From positions 1-26,332 of the forward strand of contig CAYYJM010000059.1 in NCBI GenBank assembly GCA_964471755.1: a stretch of DNA of 26,332 nt, given 5' to 3'. The notes below the pieces were generated by a model. That model worked only from the letters and a program-made list of their open reading frames with translations. It did no database searches and was not told the DNA's origin. Below are positions 22,188 through 26,332 of the stretch, one piece after another (position 1 is the stretch's first letter; each line of letters starts with the position of its first letter). The translations under genes and the position numbers were made by a program. This stretch comes from CAYYJM01 sp964471755. Its GTDB lineage: Bacteria; Planctomycetota; Planctomycetia; Gemmatales; Gemmataceae.

Positions 22188-23507
22188 ATGCTCACCCTCC
22201 TCGGTTCTCGCCAGCGTTACTGCGACGGCCTTACCCGTCGTTCCTTCCTGCAAGTCGGCAGTCTGGCCCTCGGCGGTCTGACGCTGCCGGAGCTGCTCCA
22301 GGCCGAGTCCACCCGCGGCAAGTCGGAACGCTCCGTCATCCTCGTCTATCTCAGTGGTGGGCTCGCTCACCAGGATTCGTTCGACCTCAAACCGGACGCT
22401 CCGGCCGAGGTTCGCGGCGAGTTCAAGCCAATCGATACGAACGTGCCCGGCATTCGCATCGGCGAGTTGCTGCCACGTCTGAGTCAGTGCATGGACCGGA
22501 TGGCCCTGATCCGCTCGATCGTCGGCCTGCGCGACGAACACAGCAGCTTCCACACGATGACCGGCTACTCGATGGACCAGACGAAACGCGAGATGAAGCC
22601 GCACGTCGGCAGTGTCATCGCCCGGACACTCGGTCAGCGCGATCCGGTCGTGCCGGCGTTCATCGATCTGTTCCCGACGATGCAGCATCGGCCGTACAAC
22701 AGTCCCGGTCCCGGTCTGCTCGGCCGGGCCGCCGCCCCGGCCCGGATGGACAGCCAGAACCTCGAACCGATGAAGCTCCAGGATCTGACCACCGCCGAGA
22801 TGGACGACCGCCGAAAACTCCTGGAGCGACTGGACGCCCTCAAACGCCAGAACGACGCCGGCGCGCTGACACTCGAAGGACACTACCAGCGAGCCTTCGA
22901 GGTCCTCACGTCGCGAAAACTGGTCGACGCTCTCGACGTGACGCTCGAGCCGGAGAAGGTTCGCGAACGCTACGGCAAGGGCTCGCCAAGGCACCAGGGT
23001 GACGGCGCGCCGATGTGGAACGACCAGCTCCTGATGGCCCGTCGATTGGTCGAGGCCGGAGCCCGCGTCGTCAGCGTGGCGTACGGGTTCTGGGACACGC
23101 ATGGCAACAACTTCAAGACCCTGAAGCAGCGTCTGCCGGTGTTCGACCAGGGCATCAGCGCTCTGGTCGAGGATCTGGCCCTGCGCGGCCTGGACCGGAC
23201 GACGACGGTTCTCGTCTGGGGCGAATTTGGTCGGACGCCGAAGATCAACAAGGACGCCGGCCGGGATCACTGGGCTCCGGTGAATGGTGCCCTGTTCGCT
23301 GGCGGCGGCATGAAGATGGGCCAGGTCATCGGCTCCACCGACGCGACGGCCGGCCGGGCCCTGGACAATCCGATTCACTACCACGACGTGCTGGCGACGA
23401 TGTACCAGGCGCTGGGCATCGATCCGCATGACATGGTCTACGACGTAGCCGGCCGACCCACCATGATTCTGCCGAGTACCGCCCGGCCGATCGAGAAGCT
23501 GTTCTGA
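22188..23507 (+). CDS. DUF1501 family protein, Tat-exported
   Basis: A 439-residue protein with a Tat signal, TRRSFLQVG at residues 16-24, followed by a hydrophobic stretch. The body carries the DUF1501 landmarks: VILVYLSGGLAHQDSFDLKPD, a segment ending RGEFKPIDT, GIRIGELLPRLS, HTMTGYS, WDTHGNN and VWGEFGRTPKIN. DUF1501 proteins are related to the alkaline phosphatase/sulfatase superfamily but lack the formylglycine motif; their reaction is unknown. In planctomycetes they often occur beside DUF1549/DUF1553 cytochrome-like proteins; here no such partner is present, so this is a solitary member. It converges with the DUF4838 gene across a strong inverted repeat. The start has no good ribosome binding site, but the Tat motif distance supports this ATG. 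Confidence 0.9.
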   Translation: MLTLLGSRQRYCDGLTRRSFLQVGSLALGGLTLPELLQAESTRGKSERSVILVYLSGGLAHQDSFDLKPDAPAEVRGEFKPIDTNVPGIRIGELLPRLSQCMDRMALIRSIVGLRDEHSSFHTMTGYSMDQTKREMKPHVGSVIARTLGQRDPVVPAFIDLFPTMQHRPYNSPGPGLLGRAAAPARMDSQNLEPMKLQDLTTAEMDDRRKLLERLDALKRQNDAGALTLEGHYQRAFEVLTSRKLVDALDVTLEPEKVRERYGKGSPRHQGDGAPMWNDQLLMARRLVEAGARVVSVAYGFWDTHGNNFKTLKQRLPVFDQGISALVEDLALRGLDRTTTVLVWGEFGRTPKINKDAGRDHWAPVNGALFAGGGMKMGQVIGSTDATAGRALDNPIHYHDVLATMYQALGIDPHDMVYDVAGRPTMILPSTARPIEKLF

Positions 23508-23522
23508 GTCGCTCGTTCGCGT

Positions 23523-23565
23523 CCGAGCGTCAGCGAAGGGCTGTATTTCCCTCGCTGACGCTCGG
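23523..23565. terminator. Long inverted repeat between convergent genes
   Basis: The arms are ccgagcgtcagcga (23523-23536) and tcgctgacgctcgg (23552-23565), a 14-base perfect stem. After a bulged A, ggg/ccc pair around the loop ctgtattt. It sits in the 72-base gap between the stops of the DUF1501 and DUF4838 genes, where it could end transcription from both sides. No U tract follows, so intrinsic termination is not assured. Confidence 0.55.
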
Positions 23566-23579
23566 GCTGCTGACTCCGC

Positions 23580-26114
23580 TCACCTCCCCGCATCCTTCGC
23601 GACGACTTCCTTCGGCAGCAGCAGATCCTGCGGCGTTCGACCGAAGTAGGGCGGCACCGTCAGCAGTCGAACCGCACCGCGAGCGTAGCGCACGCGCCAG
23701 ACCTTACCGTCCTGCCCCTCCGGCACCGCGACGCCGTAGAAGTTCCGCTCCCGACCGTTGAGCCAGAACTGCGGCCGATCCTCACTGTCACGCACCTCAC
23801 CATGCTCGCCAGCGAACAGGCCGATGATCTTCGTCCCCTTCGGCACGTAGAAATACCCCATCCACTGACCGTAGGTGCCGTTCATCGGCGCGTCCTGCGA
23901 CGACGCGATCGTCAGCGGCAGATCGGTCGGCCATTTCACCTGCGTCCGGTCGTTGCCATCGCTAACCGTGACACGGTACAGGCCCGGTTCCTTGACCGTC
24001 AGCTTGACGACGTGTTCCTTGCCATCCGGCGGCACGCTCCGATCCGATGCGACGAGCGTCTCCTTCTCGCCGGTGGCGCTGGCTCCACCGAGTTTCATCA
24101 CGGCGATCTTGACGTTGCCCCGGTCGCGGTAGTGCGCGATCAGGCCGCCGGTGATCTTCAGCTCGATGTCGCGCGGGGCCTTCTCGATATACGTCAGGAA
24201 CGCCTGCACGCCCCGACCGGCGTTCAGTTCGTTCGGCATCGGCAGCTTCGGATCGGCGAATCGGAGCCGCTCGGCCGCCGGGATCAGGTCGCCGCTGTAG
24301 GCCACTGGCGTGAACTGGAGATCGACCAGCTTGTGCGCGGCGATCCCCTCCTTGCGAAAGGCGGCCAGCTCCGTCTCGGTGAACGGTTCGCTCGACTTCC
24401 ACGGGTTCTTCCCCTCGGCCACCTGATACTTCGCCTCGGCCGGGATTGTCACTGTCTTGTCGCGATTGGCCAGGTCACGGTAGAGGGCGAGAGCGTGGAT
24501 GAGCATCGTCTTTCGCATCCGATAGGCGTGACGGATGAGTGCCTCGAAGGCCGGCTGACGAGTCTTCCCCTCCGACGTGGTGTAACGCTGGTACAGAGTG
24601 CAGTAGCGGGCGTAGAGGGTCAGTTCGTCGATACGCCGGCGTGCCTCCGGCGTGTCGGCCAGGGCGCGCGCCTTCTCCAGGGCCCGGTACATTCGGCCAA
24701 GCTGGTCATCGATGACGAGCTTCGGCTTCGAGCCGTCGAGCTGTTCGTAGAACTCGCGCATCGGTTCCTTCGCCGGGCCGAAGCACTTCTCCAGGAACTC
24801 ATTCACGAAGGCGTCCCGGTTCTGCGCCTCGCGGACGTCCCAGAGCATCCGGGCGGCGAAGGCATAACCGAGACCGTTCGGCCCCCAGTTGTCGCTCGAC
24901 TCGGCCGACATGTAGCGGGCCCCCTTCGCGTGGAAGACGGGGATGGTTCGCGTCAGGTAATCGAGATTGCCCCCCCGAGCGGCGGCCGGCTGATCGCGGT
25001 CCCAGGTGTTGACGCTGTAGTACTCACGGATGCCGAGTGTCGCCCCCCTGTCAGCCCAGCCGGCGATGATCTCGTCGAGCGTCTGACCACCCTTGATGAA
25101 CGCCGTCGCGACGCTGATAACGACCTGCGGATGCACCCGGATGCTCGGCGGCGGCGAGTGGTAGTTGTAGGCGTACATGCCGACCAGCTTGCCGGGATAC
25201 TTCTTGTTGATGGCCGCGGCCACCTCGTTCGCCAGGGTCAGGGCCTGGTCGGTGACGCTGCCGAGTTTCGCCGACTCGGGGCTCTCGCTCCAGCCGCCGC
25301 CGTCGCTGGGATCCATCGAGAGACTGTCCACCGTCGGGTTCTTCTCGATCTGGTTCAGAGCGTGTTCGACGATCTTCCGGCGCAATTCGGCATTGCCGAG
25401 TTCCGGCTTCGGATTCTTCACCGGCTTGCGTTCGCCGCCGAGGAGCGGCCAGTATTCCGGGTGAGCGTCGAAATCCTTCTTCAGGGCCTTGACGATGCCA
25501 TCGTACGCATGGCCGGTGTTGAGTTGAACGCCGCCGACAGTGCGGTTCTTCTCGCACCACTCGCGGTACGGTTCTTTCGCGTAATCCCAGGCTCCGAAGC
25601 CGTACCAGATGCGCCGCGAGTGGTAGCTCGGCTTCTCGACCGTATCGAGGGCCACTGTCAACCGCTTCGCACTCGGGATGACCTCCCAGGCCGCGCCCGG
25701 AAAGTACTGGCGATAACCCAGCTGATGCAGGAAGTCCCAGACGGCGTGCTGGGCGGCGAGGTCGGTCGCGCCGATCAGGTACGCCCCCTTCGCGTGTGTC
25801 CGCAGGACGTATTCCTCGCGGCGTGTGATCTGGTCGGGAGCAAAGGCGACGCCGAGTTTCACGGCCGGGAAGTCCGACGCGGTGCCGACGGCGATCCCGG
25901 TCATGCCGTCGCCGATGGCGACCTCGAACTTCGCGCCGCTGATCTTGCCGAGCAGATCGGCCAGGCGTGCGGCGTTGGCCCAGGTCTGGTCGGACGCCTT
26001 CTCGGCGACGACAACGCGGACGAGTGCCTTGCCATCGTCAGCGAGAGTGAGCGGGACCGGCTCGGCCACGGCTGGGGCGGCGAGAAGCAGGAGCGGGAGG
26101 AATCGAGAGAGCAT
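23580..26114 (-). CDS. Exported DUF4838 family protein (glycoside-hydrolase-like)
   Basis: Start: ATG 26114 (AGGG 7 bases upstream), giving 844 residues with a signal peptide (MLSRFLPLLLLAAPAVAEP). Residues about 30-150 resemble the N-terminal domain of GH67-type alpha-glucuronidases (ARLADLLGKISGAKFEVAIG, then GIAVGTASDFP). The centre is the DUF4838 domain: NTGHAYDGIVK, HPEYWPLLGG, SLSMDPSDGGGW and LVGMYAYNYHSPPP are typical. A TIM-barrel fold with a sugar substrate is likely, but no catalytic pair is established. The C-terminal 300 residues are strand-rich and may bind carbohydrate. It converges with the DUF1501 gene. With the sulfatases and the oxidoreductase it suggests use of complex glycans (inference). 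A promoter candidate lies at 26153-26182. Confidence 0.87.
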   Translation of the reverse strand: MLSRFLPLLLLAAPAVAEPVPLTLADDGKALVRVVVAEKASDQTWANAARLADLLGKISGAKFEVAIGDGMTGIAVGTASDFPAVKLGVAFAPDQITRREEYVLRTHAKGAYLIGATDLAAQHAVWDFLHQLGYRQYFPGAAWEVIPSAKRLTVALDTVEKPSYHSRRIWYGFGAWDYAKEPYREWCEKNRTVGGVQLNTGHAYDGIVKALKKDFDAHPEYWPLLGGERKPVKNPKPELGNAELRRKIVEHALNQIEKNPTVDSLSMDPSDGGGWSESPESAKLGSVTDQALTLANEVAAAINKKYPGKLVGMYAYNYHSPPPSIRVHPQVVISVATAFIKGGQTLDEIIAGWADRGATLGIREYYSVNTWDRDQPAAARGGNLDYLTRTIPVFHAKGARYMSAESSDNWGPNGLGYAFAARMLWDVREAQNRDAFVNEFLEKCFGPAKEPMREFYEQLDGSKPKLVIDDQLGRMYRALEKARALADTPEARRRIDELTLYARYCTLYQRYTTSEGKTRQPAFEALIRHAYRMRKTMLIHALALYRDLANRDKTVTIPAEAKYQVAEGKNPWKSSEPFTETELAAFRKEGIAAHKLVDLQFTPVAYSGDLIPAAERLRFADPKLPMPNELNAGRGVQAFLTYIEKAPRDIELKITGGLIAHYRDRGNVKIAVMKLGGASATGEKETLVASDRSVPPDGKEHVVKLTVKEPGLYRVTVSDGNDRTQVKWPTDLPLTIASSQDAPMNGTYGQWMGYFYVPKGTKIIGLFAGEHGEVRDSEDRPQFWLNGRERNFYGVAVPEGQDGKVWRVRYARGAVRLLTVPPYFGRTPQDLLLPKEVVAKDAGR

Positions 26115-26152
26115 GGCGGAACCCTGAAAGTAGCGGGGAGTTCGGTGGTCGG

Positions 26153-26182
26153 AGTCTATCCGTGGCGAGGCGGACTGAGCAA
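26153..26182 (-). promoter_or_regulatory. Candidate sigma-70 promoter of the DUF4838 gene
   Basis: On the minus strand TTGCTC (26177-26182) and TAGACT (26153-26158) are 18 bases apart, 38 bases before the ATG. The -35 hexamer and the spacing are identical to those of the promoter candidate at 6082-6111. Confidence 0.35.
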
Positions 26183-26192
26183 GGGAAAACAC

Positions 26193-26332
26193 CCCCGCGA
26201 GACTATCCGGCTTTGTTCTGGCTGTCTGACTGGTCTAACTTTTTTGATAGGGGTAGGGAGAGCCGGTTTCCCGGCTCCCCCATACGCGCCAACTTAAGGC
26301 AGCCCGCCCGTTTCATGCCCGCCGCAGCGTTA
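26193..26332. other. Non-coding right edge with hairpin and T-rich tract
   Basis: I see no gene here. It has a T-rich tract (26240-26245) unlike the surrounding GC-rich DNA, then a hairpin at 26260-26277 (gagccgg, loop tttc, ccggctc) with extra g/c pairing outside a mismatch. It could be the end of a mobile element or an upstream control region; the window ends before this can be decided. Confidence 0.35.

Noticed and set aside
22083..23429. Upstream in-frame extension of the PD-(D/E)XK-like gene by about 450 codons
   Set aside because: It runs antisense through the Tat-DUF1501 gene, has no domain character, and the family-like start MSTQWHPLF is at 22082.
23802..26297. 831-codon open frame on the plus strand
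   Set aside because: It lies opposite the DUF4838 gene, starts inside it, and its translation has the repetitive character of an antisense frame.

Overview
The window looks like a chromosomal segment of a planctomycete, most probably a Gemmata-like (Gemmatales) bacterium. The basis is family content rather than a database match: four Cys-type sulfatases in a row, a Tat-exported Gfo/Idh/MocA oxidoreductase, a Tat-exported DUF1501 protein, a DUF4838 protein, an exported HEAT/STN-like protein and a GGQ release-factor-like protein with a C-terminal extension. Base composition is high GC throughout. Many genes start with GTG and have GGAGG-type ribosome binding sites. No rRNA, tRNA, CRISPR array or intact transposase was seen, and no gene-free stretch exceeds 300 bases.

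Layout. (1) 1-4595: the 3' part of an ECF-like sigma factor gene that runs in from the left edge, a DUF4058-like protein, and on the minus strand a kinase-like protein (APH/TCAD-like) followed by a TPR protein with a MAP3K TRAFs-binding-like domain. A Nudix hydrolase diverges from the kinase gene. (2) 4604-6111: a half copy of a palindromic repeat, then an exported HEAT/STN-like protein with its own promoter candidate. (3) 6147-11161, minus strand: a tight five-gene operon, in transcription order a BatA/vWA membrane protein, a GGQ release-factor-like protein, an AlkB-type dioxygenase, a dual-specificity phosphatase and a DraG-type ADP-ribosylhydrolase. (4) 11265-12248: a membrane-anchored MtfA-like metallopeptidase with a SEC-C tail. 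(5) 12373-18347, minus strand: four consecutive secreted sulfatases, followed by a divergent Gfo/Idh/MocA oxidoreductase. (6) 19784-22082, minus strand: a PD-(D/E)XK-like protein with a nonapeptide-repeat tail, an NRDE/TANGO2 protein and a small conserved protein. (7) 22188-26114: convergent DUF1501 and DUF4838 genes.

How the genes may work together. The sulfatases, the oxidoreductase and the DUF4838 protein suggest periplasmic desulfation and breakdown of a sulfated glycan. The sulfatase-maturing enzyme is not in the window. The operon in (3) joins nucleic-acid dealkylation, ribosome rescue and removal of ADP-ribose and phosphate, which could be a damage-recovery unit (inference). The kinase-like/TPR pair in (1) resembles parts of predicted prokaryotic conflict or signalling systems (inference).

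The clearest structure beyond the genes is a 57-62 bp double-palindromic element. It is present in three full copies and one half copy, always between genes, and is inserted in both orientations. Two copies lie so close to start codons that their ends supply or adjoin the ribosome binding site.
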